Positions 1 through 8,792 of a DNA stretch of 55,941 nucleotides are shown here, in pieces (positions within the stretch are counted from its first letter, which is position 1; the number at the start of each line of letters is the position of its first letter). Source of the DNA: a virus; the IMG/VR virus record IMGVR_UViG_3300021087_000017, positions 1 through 55,941 of that record, one strand, 5' to 3'. A program made the translations under genes and the position numbers. Below the pieces are notes generated by a model. It saw only the letters and a program-made list of their open reading frames with translations. It was not told the DNA's origin and did not search any database.

Positions 1-201
1 ATGTTCTGCTTGCGTAATTGCATCAGTTCCAGTAAGAGTTACTAAATCTCGTACAAACGATCCCCCAAGAGTAGTAGTACCTGCAGTGACAGTAACCCCA
101 CCGGCAGTAACCGTTAAACCACCTGAAGTTACCGTCATGCCATCTTCAACAAAAACATCTTCAGGGACACGAGATACTCCTTGTGTCATTTTAAAACTAG
201 C
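1..201. repeat. 201-bp direct repeat, left copy
   Basis: Bases 1-201 are identical to 55740-55940. The copy lies inside a coding region rather than between genes, as expected for the overlap of a circular assembly or of a circularly permuted genome. Position 202 is C, while the matching last base of the window (55941) is A. Confidence 0.95.
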
Positions 202-204
202 CAT
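1..204 (-). CDS. Virion structural protein, 5' part of the gene that crosses the join
   Basis: This is the first 68 codons of the protein whose remainder is at 55347-55739; the reading frame runs off the window start. I place the start at 204 because a GAAAGGAA ribosome site lies about 9 bases upstream. That gives MASFK ahead of the internal Met at 189. The segment contains a short glycine/valine/threonine repeat (GLTVTAGG, GVTVTAGT). Its neighbour at 230-715 is a paralogue. It is probably a small virion decoration or tail-associated protein; the function is inferred only from its place between the connector and nozzle genes. Confidence 0.75.
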   Translation of the reverse strand, partial: MASFKMTQGVSRVPEDVFVEDGMTVTSGGLTVTAGGVTVTAGTTTLGGSFVRDLVTLTGTDAITQAEH

Positions 205-229
205 TTATATATTCCTTTCTTTAGCTAAG

Positions 230-715
230 TTATGATACAGTAGCACTAAACATCGTGGCGATATTAGAACCTGCGGCACAAGTAACCATACCGCTTACTG
301 CATATTGATTAGATGCTATATCAATAAGTTCAACATAATCACCTATCGCACCCCCACCAGTAGTCGTACCATTTAATGTAATGGTATCTGAAGCAGCAGC
401 AGTTACAAAAGAAGTAGCCGCTGTTCCGTCAGCATCAGTAATAATAATCTGACCGTCTATAGTGTCTGTTGCATCTGCTACTTTAATTAAATAATTAGAA
501 GTATTTACTACAGATACAACAAATTTAAATACACTACCCGTGCCTGTTGCAGCAGGAAGCGTAAAAGTTGCAGCGGCATCGCCACCGACTTCGCCCATAA
601 GAAGTGTTCTACCTACATGGTCCGCCGTAGTTATAGAGGCAGTTGCAGTTAGAGTTACAATATCGGCAGTATGCCTATCAACATTTTCACTTATAAGTCC
701 TTGTAATAGAGGCAT
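230..715 (-). CDS. Small virion structural protein, paralogue of the next gene
   Basis: The 161-residue protein is rich in Thr, Ala, Gly and Asp and looks like a beta-rich virion protein. From about residue 20 it matches its downstream neighbour closely; both contain LMGEVGGDAAATFTLPAATG and DTITLNGTT. The two genes are therefore a tandem duplication. An AAGGAGAAAG ribosome site precedes the start. It lies in the late leftward operon between the connector-type gene at 1041-1976 and the nozzle gene at 53408-54913. The exact role (decoration, adhesin or tail ring) cannot be told from the sequence. Confidence 0.8.
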   Translation of the reverse strand: MPLLQGLISENVDRHTADIVTLTATASITTADHVGRTLLMGEVGGDAAATFTLPAATGTGSVFKFVVSVVNTSNYLIKVADATDTIDGQIIITDADGTAATSFVTAAASDTITLNGTTTGGGAIGDYVELIDIASNQYAVSGMVTCAAGSNIATMFSATVS

Positions 716-726
716 AGGCTTTCTCC

Positions 727-1026
727 TTACGACAACACTAGTCGCATTGTTACATCCGTACCGCCTACACGCTGGTAATTTAAGTATTGAGCATCACCTG
801 CTTGTTTAGGTACAGTAAGTGAATGTAGGCCAGCAGCTAATTTAATGTCATTAGCCGTACTAATAGCAGCAGTACTAGAAGCGCCAAAATTAACATAAAT
901 TTCACCATTTAAATGAACCGTTGCCAAATTATAATTTGTAACATTTGTTCCTGCTGCAGTTGAGGCAACGGTTACAGCCGACTGCACATCCCAGAACATG
1001 TTATTTCCTTGCGGTACTTGCGTCAT
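727..1026 (-). CDS. Small structural protein, unknown role
   Basis: The 99-residue protein has the low-charge, Ala/Thr/Val-rich composition typical of small phage beta-sandwich proteins. A TAGGAG ribosome site precedes the ATG. It lies 11 bases upstream of the duplicated structural gene at 230-715 and is co-transcribed with it. I recognise no catalytic motif. A virion role is inferred from context. Confidence 0.75.
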   Translation of the reverse strand: MTQVPQGNNMFWDVQSAVTVASTAAGTNVTNYNLATVHLNGEIYVNFGASSTAAISTANDIKLAAGLHSLTVPKQAGDAQYLNYQRVGGTDVTMRLVLS

Positions 1027-1040
1027 AATCTTCTCCTATA

Positions 1041-1976
1041 TTAAAAAGTTGCCGAAGAGGCATAAACAGAATGGCTTGATCTGGGGATATAAGTAGATCG
1101 TACATAATCATACCTGTTAATAAGTAAAGTTTGCATATGTTTTATGCCCTCATTAAATAAGGCAAAACTACGTTCATACAAAGGTACTTCACTTCTGTAC
1201 AAATAAGCATAAGCAATAGCACCATCTGTAATAATATAACCGAACCTATCTGGAATTGAAGTCGTATCACCGTGAGCAGAAAGGTCTGTACTAGGATGTG
1301 TATAGTAATCAAATGTTAATGTATACGCCTTATCAGGAAAAGGCCATAGACCATACGTATTATCTGGGTGTCTGAATACATGAGTAGGTACACCCCCTGC
1401 ATCAATTTGAGCTACAGTATCTGCACTTGAATGACTGGCAGCAGTTGTACTTTCTGCGCCTCTTGTAGCCCCTGTAAACGTAGTAGAGGTAGTCCCCGTA
1501 TACGTAATACTTTCTGAATTAATAATTATAGTTCCTGTAGAATCAAAGGATGAAGTACTAGATACTGGAATTGTTGTATCGTCATCGTCAATACCACTAG
1601 TTAATGTAGTAGTTACTGTATCGTCTTCCTGCTTAATAAATAAATTTAAATATTCTTTATAATCTAAGTACGTTAAATGGCGGGCAGCATTACCAAAGGT
1701 TTCACTTTTTCTAATTCTAAATGTAGCATAATCTACGTGCTTTGTATTTGAAGGCAATGCATACTTAACTACTCCTGCTGTAAGCGTCTTACTAACTTCT
1801 GCAGCATTAAAAGGCCAACCAAATTCCCGTTGATTAATATAACGGATAGATTGATTGACCGCATTTTTTACTTGTATTTGAATACCACGAGCATCACTAA
1901 AGTCTGATGAGGTAAGTTGTACTTCATTCAGTTTAGCTAACGCCTCATTTGTATATGTTAGAAATGAATTTGCCAT
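1041..1976 (-). CDS. Putative head-tail connector / tail tubular protein A-like
   Basis: The 311-residue protein has an N-terminal helical part (LTYTNEALAKLNEVQL, then a QIQVKNAVNQSIRYINQRE helix), as in the adaptor or gatekeeper proteins of T7-like tails. A Thr/Ser-rich stretch of about 65 residues follows (near 125-190). The C-terminal part is rich in aromatic residues and contains ITDGAIAYAYLYRSE. Its place after the capsid genes and upstream of the tail genes supports a connector role. An AGAAAAGAG ribosome site precedes it. Family membership rests on resemblance and gene order. Confidence 0.6.
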   Translation of the reverse strand: MANSFLTYTNEALAKLNEVQLTSSDFSDARGIQIQVKNAVNQSIRYINQREFGWPFNAAEVSKTLTAGVVKYALPSNTKHVDYATFRIRKSETFGNAARHLTYLDYKEYLNLFIKQEDDTVTTTLTSGIDDDDTTIPVSSTSSFDSTGTIIINSESITYTGTTSTTFTGATRGAESTTAASHSSADTVAQIDAGGVPTHVFRHPDNTYGLWPFPDKAYTLTFDYYTHPSTDLSAHGDTTSIPDRFGYIITDGAIAYAYLYRSEVPLYERSFALFNEGIKHMQTLLINRYDYVRSTYIPRSSHSVYASSATF

Positions 1977-1999
1977 CTATTCTCTTTTCTATAAAGTTA

Positions 2000-2028
2000 G
2001 TGAGGAGGACTTTTATTGTCCCCCTCAC
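2000..2028 (-). terminator. Stem-loop after the capsid gene pair
   Basis: An 11-bp stem with one mismatch (GTGAGGAGGAC at 2000-2010, GTCCCCCTCAC at 2018-2028) encloses a 7-base loop. It lies between the stop of the 177-residue gene and the start of the connector gene. No long U-tract follows on the minus strand, so it may be a leaky terminator, an mRNA-stability hairpin or a processing site that keeps capsid mRNA above tail mRNA. Confidence 0.5.
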
Positions 2029-2042
2029 CATACTCTAACTAA

Positions 2043-2576
2043 CTACGCAAGCTGATCACGATCAACTTCCACAGTGTCTTCAGCCCAACCATTACAGTCA
2101 ATAGCACAAGCGTAAACTCTTAGACGACCTTCCGTAACATCTGCAGAAGCCGCAATCAACTTAACGTCAATCGTATCTGCACTAGTTACAAAACATTCAA
2201 ACAAAGAGTCAGCACCAGTAATAACATCATTAGATTGACCATTACTTCCTTCAGCAAGAATACCTGTTGAAGTAACGTCACCAGCATCAATGATGTCATC
2301 GCCAGCCGCAAAGTCAATATCTACCGTTGGTGAAGAGCCATCAAAAGCTTTCAAAACTTCCGCACCCGCAAATAAAACAAACGTATTTGCAGGAACTTCA
2401 AGAAGTTGAAAGATATCACCGTTAGTACAAGAGTAACCATCAGCGGTTAGCATATCCATGTCGAGGACAGCTTCAATCATCCTCATCTTCTGACCGCCAC
2501 GATCACCCTGATTAATAGCACTGGAGCTGGAACTTACGCCAGTGGTAGCTTTAGCTGTCATATCAAAAGTTGCCAT
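2043..2576 (-). CDS. Virion protein next to the major capsid protein (possible decoration protein)
   Basis: The 177-residue acidic protein (many Asp and Ala) lies immediately downstream of the major capsid gene, 16 bases away, and ahead of a strong stem-loop. This is the usual place for a head decoration protein. Visible stretches include MIEAVLDMDMLTADGY, and the C-terminus is DTVEVDRDQLA. I see no enzymatic motif. The call rests on position, size and composition; a high-copy virion protein is plausible because it shares the promoter at 3.9 kb. Confidence 0.65.
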   Translation of the reverse strand: MATFDMTAKATTGVSSSSSAINQGDRGGQKMRMIEAVLDMDMLTADGYSCTNGDIFQLLEVPANTFVLFAGAEVLKAFDGSSPTVDIDFAAGDDIIDAGDVTSTGILAEGSNGQSNDVITGADSLFECFVTSADTIDVKLIAASADVTEGRLRVYACAIDCNGWAEDTVEVDRDQLA

Positions 2577-2592
2577 AGTGTATATCCCTCCC

Positions 2593-3666
2593 TTATGCTA
2601 TGTTGTACTTGGCATTAGCAACTGCTTCTGGGCGAAGGATTTTCCGACCATAGAGATGCATACCACGCACGATATCCGCAAAACTATCAGGATCACGATA
2701 AGATTCAGTTTTCGTGATCTGACTTGCAGTGGCAATAGCAGAAGCATGACCCGCAACAATAACACCATAGTTAGAGTTCTGGTTAGCGGTACCACTTGTA
2801 CCGGGACCAGTACCTACAGAAGGTAGATTGTTGGAGACATACACCTTAAAGCCGTAGTAGTTGTTTAGAACCAGCCCATTACGCAACGCACCAGATTCAC
2901 CGAAGTCTGAATTTAGAAAACGTGAGTCTTCGTCCATTAGAACTTCCATAAAGTGAGGCGAAATAACAAGCCAGCGACCATCCTTGTCCACAAACTGCGT
3001 GTCCAACAGACGGCCCATACGAGCCACAACCATGTTTGGAGATGCCGTAGCAGTGGGAAGGGCACTAGCACCGGGAAGTCGGGGAGCAAGCGGAATAGAA
3101 TGCGTACCCGCCGAAGTCGTAGTGATGCTACCGAAATCACCCTTCTTTAGCTGCATGGAAGATAGCAACTCATTTGAACCAGCAGTCGAAACAGCCTTAG
3201 TTCCAGATACCGTAGTATTAGCGGTACTGGATACAGCACTGAGAGAAGCTTGAGCAAAACCAGAAAGGTAACCCAAAACTTCCATGTCATACTGATCCTT
3301 CAGACGATAACCCGCCCGATCAGATGCCATCGACTGAAAATTCACATGCGAATGCGCCTCTTCAATGTCATCTACCTTGAAAGCAAAGTAGTTTGCCTTG
3401 TCTACGACAAGACTAAAATCTTCATCATCAAGGTCTTGTGGAGTAACCTGAGCACCACGGGCATATTCTTTGACCGTGATTTCAGGCTCTTTAATAATGC
3501 GGACAGTATCGCCCATACTGGCGATCTCACCAAAGTAATCATTATTGGTGATGTCCTCTGCGACAGACGACTTACGAAAAGCAAGCTGGGTCTGTTTGGA
3601 ATAAATTACAGGGCTAAAATTACCGTTAGGTAAATTGTTATAACCTGCAGCACGAGTAAAAGCCAT
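2593..3666 (-). CDS. Major capsid protein
   Basis: The 357-residue protein forms the icosahedral shell. Its N-terminal part (NGNFSPVIYSKQTQLAFRKSS, then EIASMGDTVRI) and a GYRLKDQYDMEVLGYLSGFAQ helix fit the HK97-fold capsid proteins of marine podoviruses. It follows a dedicated promoter and a leader of about 200 bases, directly downstream of the scaffold gene. A GAAAGGGAGAG ribosome site precedes the ATG. No cleavable propeptide is obvious, consistent with a separate scaffold. Confidence 0.85.
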   Translation of the reverse strand: MAFTRAAGYNNLPNGNFSPVIYSKQTQLAFRKSSVAEDITNNDYFGEIASMGDTVRIIKEPEITVKEYARGAQVTPQDLDDEDFSLVVDKANYFAFKVDDIEEAHSHVNFQSMASDRAGYRLKDQYDMEVLGYLSGFAQASLSAVSSTANTTVSGTKAVSTAGSNELLSSMQLKKGDFGSITTTSAGTHSIPLAPRLPGASALPTATASPNMVVARMGRLLDTQFVDKDGRWLVISPHFMEVLMDEDSRFLNSDFGESGALRNGLVLNNYYGFKVYVSNNLPSVGTGPGTSGTANQNSNYGVIVAGHASAIATASQITKTESYRDPDSFADIVRGMHLYGRKILRPEAVANAKYNIA

Positions 3667-3882
3667 ATTAGCTCTCCCTTTCTCGTATTTAACAGACGCT
3701 AACTTACGATTGTCTTGTAGAGGCTATTTTTTCAGGGTGCATTAATTAATATATTTGGCCTAACATATTAGTAATGGGCCTAAAGTAAAATAGGTAAATC
3801 ATTAAGATAATAGTAGTTGCATATTTTAGTTCGACGTATGAGTAGTCCTGTAATAATAGGAGGTCATAAAATTATACTTATA

Positions 3883-3910
3883 GTTATATAGATATATTAC
3901 GATTTGTCAA
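3883..3910 (-). promoter_or_regulatory. Sigma70-like late promoter for the capsid genes
   Basis: On the minus strand TTGACA (3905-3910) and TATAAC (3883-3888) are 16 bases apart. The -35 lies just past the scaffold stop codon and points at the capsid gene. The bases after the -35 (AATCGTAATA) resemble those of the promoter at 13823-13851 (ATCGTGTAATA). The 247-base gap at 3667-3913 holds only this promoter and an AT-rich leader. Confidence 0.7.
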
Positions 3911-3913
3911 GGA

Positions 3914-4774
3914 TTATCTTGCTGATCCTGAAATATCGTAAATAAATTTATCAGTACGAATAGCTTCCATAATAGCATCTTGATTCTCTTCGTACTCATC
4001 ACTTGACATGTCTTGTACACTAGACTCTCTAAAGTAATCTGAAGTCTCATCTGATTGGGGGCGGCTTCGTTCAGTCTTTTCAGATACAGCAAAAGCAGCA
4101 TCCTTATTACTTTTCTTTTTAGTAGCTTTAATACCCTTATCAGATTTATATAGATCAATTGCTCTGGCTGCAGCTAAGGCATCTACATCATTTTCGTATA
4201 AAACATCTTGAATCCACTTAGGTTGTTCTTCTGCCCATTCGTGAAATTCATCCTGATTTCGTATATCAGCAAAGTCTGGATGTAGTTTCATTAAATGTGC
4301 TTCTGCTTTATTACGCTCTACCTCTTCCTGCATTTCATCTATTTCTTGTATACGATCTTTTAATCCTTGTGATTGTTCTTGGGCTTTTCTTATTGCTATT
4401 GTCTCAATAATACCCGCTACGTCTGGGTATTGCTGTGCCCATGCTTCTATCTCTTCTTCTGTTTTAGGTAGCTTTATTGATTCTTTAGTTGAAGCATCTA
4501 GCTGTGTTTCTAATTGCTTAACCTTTGCTTGTAATTCATCTGTTTGTTTTTGACTATGCCTACGTAAATCACCGTATCTCTTTTTAAATGTTTTTTCTTC
4601 AGAAGACTTAGGGGTTTCTTCTACTTGTTGTTGCTCTTCTTCCTCTGAGTTACCTTGTTCAGAAAGTAATTCTTTTAGCTCTTCTTCTTCTCGCTCAATC
4701 TTTTCTTGATTAGAGTTAGGTTTCTGCATAAAAGTTTTCTTAGGTATTTCTTTAACTTCTTCTAATTCAGGCAT
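3914..4774 (-). CDS. Capsid scaffolding protein
   Basis: The 286-residue, very Glu/Lys/Gln-rich protein is predicted to be mostly helical. The coiled-coil stretches (about 20-100 and 130-175) and the acidic N-terminus are typical of phage scaffolds. It lies between the portal side and the major capsid gene, the standard place for the scaffold. An AAAGGAG ribosome site precedes the ATG. It should drive procapsid assembly and leave or be degraded on packaging. Confidence 0.8.
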   Translation of the reverse strand: MPELEEVKEIPKKTFMQKPNSNQEKIEREEEELKELLSEQGNSEEEEQQQVEETPKSSEEKTFKKRYGDLRRHSQKQTDELQAKVKQLETQLDASTKESIKLPKTEEEIEAWAQQYPDVAGIIETIAIRKAQEQSQGLKDRIQEIDEMQEEVERNKAEAHLMKLHPDFADIRNQDEFHEWAEEQPKWIQDVLYENDVDALAAARAIDLYKSDKGIKATKKKSNKDAAFAVSEKTERSRPQSDETSDYFRESSVQDMSSDEYEENQDAIMEAIRTDKFIYDISGSAR

Positions 4775-4855
4775 CGTAAGTCTCCTTTACCGGGGCCACC
4801 GTAGCTGTATAAATAAATATAAATACAGGGGATGAGTAGCCAGCCTATGGGTTTA

Positions 4856-6505
4856 TTACACTCGTCTGGCAAAACCCTTACCATTACTACGTAATCTTTT
4901 AGTTGGTTTCTTTAGTTTACGTCTAGCAGCTAAACCGCCTAAAGACCAACTTGGATCACCAAACTCACCGCCGTCATCGGATTCTCCGGGCGTACCTTCG
5001 CCTTCACTGTCTTCACCTTCCATACCACTATTGCTTGCTGCCTCTCCCGGTGCTGCGTCTGCATCCACACCCGGTGTATCGGGGTCTTCACCTTGTGATG
5101 GATTACCTATGTTTCCAAAGCCCTGACCTTGACCTGCACCTTGTGATGCAACACCTATGTTTCCAAAGCCCTGACCTTGACCTGCACCTTGCGACGATAA
5201 TGATGGCGCATCAAAGCCAATGGTATCTTCATCAACATCAACTCCGGTAACACCGAAGCTAGGGGTACCCGGAGGGGTTGCGCCGGATAGATCAGCACCA
5301 AATAAGGCATCTACATCTACATCATCTGGAAGGCCCGGAGGGGTTGTATCCTCACCTTTAGAAGTAACATCTGTCCCATATAAAGCCTCATCTTCTGCTT
5401 CTGTTGTTCCAAGTGGTCCCCACATACCATAAGTAGTGCCCCGACCAATTGCATCAAATAATGCCTCAAGACTTGGTAAGTCACCAGCACCCATATTAGG
5501 ATCACCTGTACCTTCTGGCCCGGATTCAGGGCCATCCGGCCCACCAACAGCACCGGGGCCTTCTGCTAGTGTCTCATCTGGTTTTTCTTCTTCTTCTGGT
5601 TCATCTTCTACTTCATCTGGTTCATCGGGCGTCCAAGGATTAGCACCGGGATTATCTGGATCAAACCTTTGATAACCATCTGGCTCATCATATATTTGCC
5701 TACCATTAAGAACAGGAATTTGTAAAATTACACCGTCTTCATTCCTAAAGAAATTAAAGGAAGTCACACCACCAGTAACATCACCAAAATTAGGTAGTGT
5801 AGGTAGTATTCCGGGCGGGGTAGTACCTGCAACTGGTGCTCCTGTACGAACCGGCCCCGGATTAATACCGGCCATTGTAGTATTAGTAAAAGTAGTTGGA
5901 GTAGTAATTTGTCCTACATTTGCTGGTGTAACTGTTGGTTGGGCAGTTACTTGGGGTTGTCCTGTAGCAGGGTTAATAGTATTAGTATACATAGTTTGTG
6001 CAGGTGGTAAATAAGAAGTATTAGGAATAGTTTGTTGAGTAGAAGGATTAACGTAACCACCTGTTTGAAAATTCCGATTATCCTGTTGCATAGGCATTCC
6101 ACCATATCTAGCAGCAGGTTGTTCTTCTGGCATACCTTCTTCGTCTTCTACGTATTCCATATCAACTACAGAAAAGGGTAGCCCACCGGGATTAAACATA
6201 GCAGTATCAGGAATACTGGCTTCATCTGGATTCCCCATCTGGCCCATAGCTTCCATCTTTTTGTAGCCCATCTTAGCTTCATCACGCAGCTTCATAAAAT
6301 GTTCTACCCCGTGATAGCGAACTACATCTTCTGGAATAACCATCTCTCCTTCGCTGACATTTGCTTCAATGTCATCGCGTACTCCCTCTTGAGTACCTCC
6401 GGGTGGAACTGCATTGCCAGAAACAGAATCAACCTCTCCACCTTCTTGCATCAATTCCATATTATTTTCTTCTTTAAACATTTCCATTTGATCATCTAAA
6501 GCCAT
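4856..6505 (-). CDS. Large Pro/Gly/Asp-rich virion-associated protein
   Basis: The 549-residue protein looks largely disordered. The N-terminal part contains GEMVIPEDVVRYHGVEHFMK, a stretch I associate with uncharacterised marine phage virion proteins. The middle is Pro/Thr-rich, then strongly acidic (DEPDEVEDEPEEEEKPDE). A 16-residue unit (GAGQGQGFGNIG core) is repeated twice. The C-terminus is basic (GGLAARRKLKKPTKR). It lies between portal and scaffold genes and its ATG overlaps the upstream stop (TAATG). The function is unknown; a portal- or scaffold-associated role is inferred. Confidence 0.7.
   Translation of the reverse strand: MALDDQMEMFKEENNMELMQEGGEVDSVSGNAVPPGGTQEGVRDDIEANVSEGEMVIPEDVVRYHGVEHFMKLRDEAKMGYKKMEAMGQMGNPDEASIPDTAMFNPGGLPFSVVDMEYVEDEEGMPEEQPAARYGGMPMQQDNRNFQTGGYVNPSTQQTIPNTSYLPPAQTMYTNTINPATGQPQVTAQPTVTPANVGQITTPTTFTNTTMAGINPGPVRTGAPVAGTTPPGILPTLPNFGDVTGGVTSFNFFRNEDGVILQIPVLNGRQIYDEPDGYQRFDPDNPGANPWTPDEPDEVEDEPEEEEKPDETLAEGPGAVGGPDGPESGPEGTGDPNMGAGDLPSLEALFDAIGRGTTYGMWGPLGTTEAEDEALYGTDVTSKGEDTTPPGLPDDVDVDALFGADLSGATPPGTPSFGVTGVDVDEDTIGFDAPSLSSQGAGQGQGFGNIGVASQGAGQGQGFGNIGNPSQGEDPDTPGVDADAAPGEAASNSGMEGEDSEGEGTPGESDDGGEFGDPSWSLGGLAARRKLKKPTKRLRSNGKGFARRV
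5105..5191 (-). repeat. Two-copy tandem repeat within a coding region
   Basis: A 39-base sequence occurs identically at 5105-5143 and 5153-5191, a period of 48 bases. It encodes a 16-residue Gly/Gln-rich unit in the virion-associated protein. The identity of the copies points to recent duplication or slippage. Confidence 0.85.
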
Positions 6506-6723
6506 TATTTATTCCCCATTACGTTTTGTCGTAAGCCCTTAATATGTTTCAATACTTCAATAGCACCTTGAGCTTTATATAAAGTTATGTGTTCTTGAGA
6601 TTGCTCCAAAACTTTATGCTGCTGTTCAATTAAAAAATCTAAGTAGTTACTTAAATTAACCCATTGGCGGTTGTTGTTGAATAGGGGGTGGAGCTTGCCC
6701 CATAGTTCCTCCTGCTTGTTCAT
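6505..6723 (-). CDS. Small protein between portal and Pro-rich protein
   Basis: The 72-residue, mostly helical protein starts inside the 3' end of the portal gene (68-base overlap). Its stop overlaps the next start as TAATG, so translation is probably coupled. It contains helix-forming stretches (LSNYLDFLIEQQHKVLEQSQ). The function is unknown. The tight overlaps at both ends favour a real gene. Confidence 0.65.
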   Translation of the reverse strand: MNKQEELWGKLHPLFNNNRQWVNLSNYLDFLIEQQHKVLEQSQEHITLYKAQGAIEVLKHIKGLRQNVMGNK

Positions 6724-8782
6724 TACCTGTAAATCCTTGTTCTTGTGGTGCAGGTGCCTGACCAGTTCCTATAGCTCCACCACCTGTACCTGCTGTATCT
6801 TGCGGGTTCATTCCGGGGGGAACTTGCTGTGGTTGTTGGGGCTGTTGAGGTTGAGTAGCCTGAAATTGTTTAAGAAGCTCTGCTTGTATAGCTGCATCTT
6901 CCATACTATTTGTAACTTTTTCAGGATCAAGCCCCATAGATTTTGCAATCTCAGCAATGATGTAATGAAACTTAGCAAAAGGAGCTAGTGCTGGATTACT
7001 TGCGACACCTAAGAATTGCATTAATCTCTGGCTTCTAACCTCATTTGCCATTAGACTTTCAGTTCCACGCGCTTTAACTTCTAAGTCTCCTCTAAGTTCA
7101 GGATCAAAATCAAATTGCATATTAAACTGAAAGAAACCTTCACCCAATGGGTGTAACAAATAATCATCTACATTCTTAATAATATTTTTAATTGCACCAG
7201 AAGCAGCACCCATTAACATACTAATGCCACTTGCTGTTCTACCTGTTCCTGCTACACCAGTTTGACCATGTGCAAAAGAAGGAAAGCCTGTACTTTCATC
7301 TGCAAGCTGCCTAGCCTTATCAAACAACTGTAAATTTTCATTTGACACATTGGGGAACTTAGTTCCAAAGATAGCCTGTCCCGGTGCCCCACCCTGCCGT
7401 CTAAATATCTTACCGGGATATACAGACAAGTCTTGCCCCGGAACTAAATTAGTTTCGTCTACCTCTATAATTAAATTACCTGACAATACAGCGTTATCTA
7501 CTGACATACGCATAAAGCCATTCATAAGAGATTGTGTATCCTCCATGTTTTCTGCTATACCTACACCAAAGAAACTATATGGATTTAACTCATAAGGAAC
7601 AGCCATGTAAGGAATACGTACAGGCTTAAATGGATTTATTACAAGCCGGATTATTTTATCTTGACATAACCATATGTTAGCTTGTACTTGGTCCGCATCT
7701 TCAAACTCTTTAGGTAAATCTACTTCTTCTGAATCGAGGTAATCTCTATCTAAAATACCCCAATATTCTAATACTTCAAACCTATTTACATCGTGATGCA
7801 TATCATAATCAGCTAGCGTATCTTCCCACGATTCTTTTAAGTAGGATTCACCCATCGCAACGCATTCTTCAATTACCTTTTCTCTAAAGAAGGGCCTACG
7901 TTTTAGTCCTCTTAATTGTGTCCTGCTTAGTTTATGTCGCTCGACTACATACTGGGCCTCATCCATATTATTTGCATCTGGATCGGGATAAAAATTCCAC
8001 ACACTTACATGGTTAAGCTGTGGGATTATCTTAATTCTAGGAGTGTACTCTCCTTCTTCTGACCAATCTGGGTATTCTTTATTAACCGCAAATGGGCCTT
8101 TAATAATACCTGTTCCAAATAAAGCCATTTCAAAAGCGGTACTGCGAAGATGCTTGGATGCATTGCTTTCCTCAAGCTGATCCATGATTTTCTTTTCCAT
8201 CTTCTTAGCAGCTACCATAGCGGGGCTAAACGTAGCAGAAGTAGGAGTACGGCCTATACCTTCTTCAACATCAATACCTTCTAGTTTCTCTTCTAGCGCA
8301 CCCAGTTCTAAGTTATTAAGTGTTGAGCCGGGAGGTAATTCTTTACCATCATCTTTATGACCATAGGGATTAGTCATCTCTTTTAATTGTTCTGGCTCCT
8401 TCGGATCAAAAGTTACATTTGCTGTAACACCTTCAGGAAGAGTAGTAGGCTCAATACTTAGGGGAAATTTCTGACCAGCAAAAAGTACATCTACAATTTG
8501 ACCATACGCAGCTAGTGTTTTAGTTTTAGTTACTTTAATAAAAGTCCGACATTTTTCTGAATCTGTAAACTTAACATCTTGTCCATACAAACCTCTATAG
8601 TTACGATATGCACTTAACCAACGATCTTCATCGGAATCTCGATAATCTTTTGCACGAGAATACCTTTCCTGCACAAATCTGACAATAGGACTATTACCAT
8701 AATCCTCCTCATCTGAAGAAGTTTTTACATCCTCCATAACCAGTGCACTGTCTTCAATTATTACATCTTCTTCTTCGGCCAT
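6656..8782 (-). CDS. Portal (head-to-tail connector) protein
   Basis: The 708-residue protein is expected to form the dodecameric ring through which DNA is packaged and ejected. It has an acidic N-terminus, a portal-like core (RFVQERYSRAKDYRDSDEDR, later SVWNFYPDPDANNMDEAQY and VPYELNPYSFFGVGIAENM) and a Pro/Gln/Gly-rich C-terminal tail from about residue 630. It lies directly downstream of the large terminase, separated by 10 bases. Size and order match podovirus portals. The low-complexity tail may face the capsid interior (inference). Confidence 0.85.
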   Translation of the reverse strand: MAEEEDVIIEDSALVMEDVKTSSDEEDYGNSPIVRFVQERYSRAKDYRDSDEDRWLSAYRNYRGLYGQDVKFTDSEKCRTFIKVTKTKTLAAYGQIVDVLFAGQKFPLSIEPTTLPEGVTANVTFDPKEPEQLKEMTNPYGHKDDGKELPPGSTLNNLELGALEEKLEGIDVEEGIGRTPTSATFSPAMVAAKKMEKKIMDQLEESNASKHLRSTAFEMALFGTGIIKGPFAVNKEYPDWSEEGEYTPRIKIIPQLNHVSVWNFYPDPDANNMDEAQYVVERHKLSRTQLRGLKRRPFFREKVIEECVAMGESYLKESWEDTLADYDMHHDVNRFEVLEYWGILDRDYLDSEEVDLPKEFEDADQVQANIWLCQDKIIRLVINPFKPVRIPYMAVPYELNPYSFFGVGIAENMEDTQSLMNGFMRMSVDNAVLSGNLIIEVDETNLVPGQDLSVYPGKIFRRQGGAPGQAIFGTKFPNVSNENLQLFDKARQLADESTGFPSFAHGQTGVAGTGRTASGISMLMGAASGAIKNIIKNVDDYLLHPLGEGFFQFNMQFDFDPELRGDLEVKARGTESLMANEVRSQRLMQFLGVASNPALAPFAKFHYIIAEIAKSMGLDPEKVTNSMEDAAIQAELLKQFQATQPQQPQQPQQVPPGMNPQDTAGTGGGAIGTGQAPAPQEQGFTGNEQAGGTMGQAPPPIQQQPPMG

Positions 8783-8792
8783 TTAATTATCC

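Noticed and set aside
1-201. Fixed T7-style terminal repeat
   Set aside because: The repeat splits a coding region and its length fits an assembly overlap; it is kept only as evidence of circularity.
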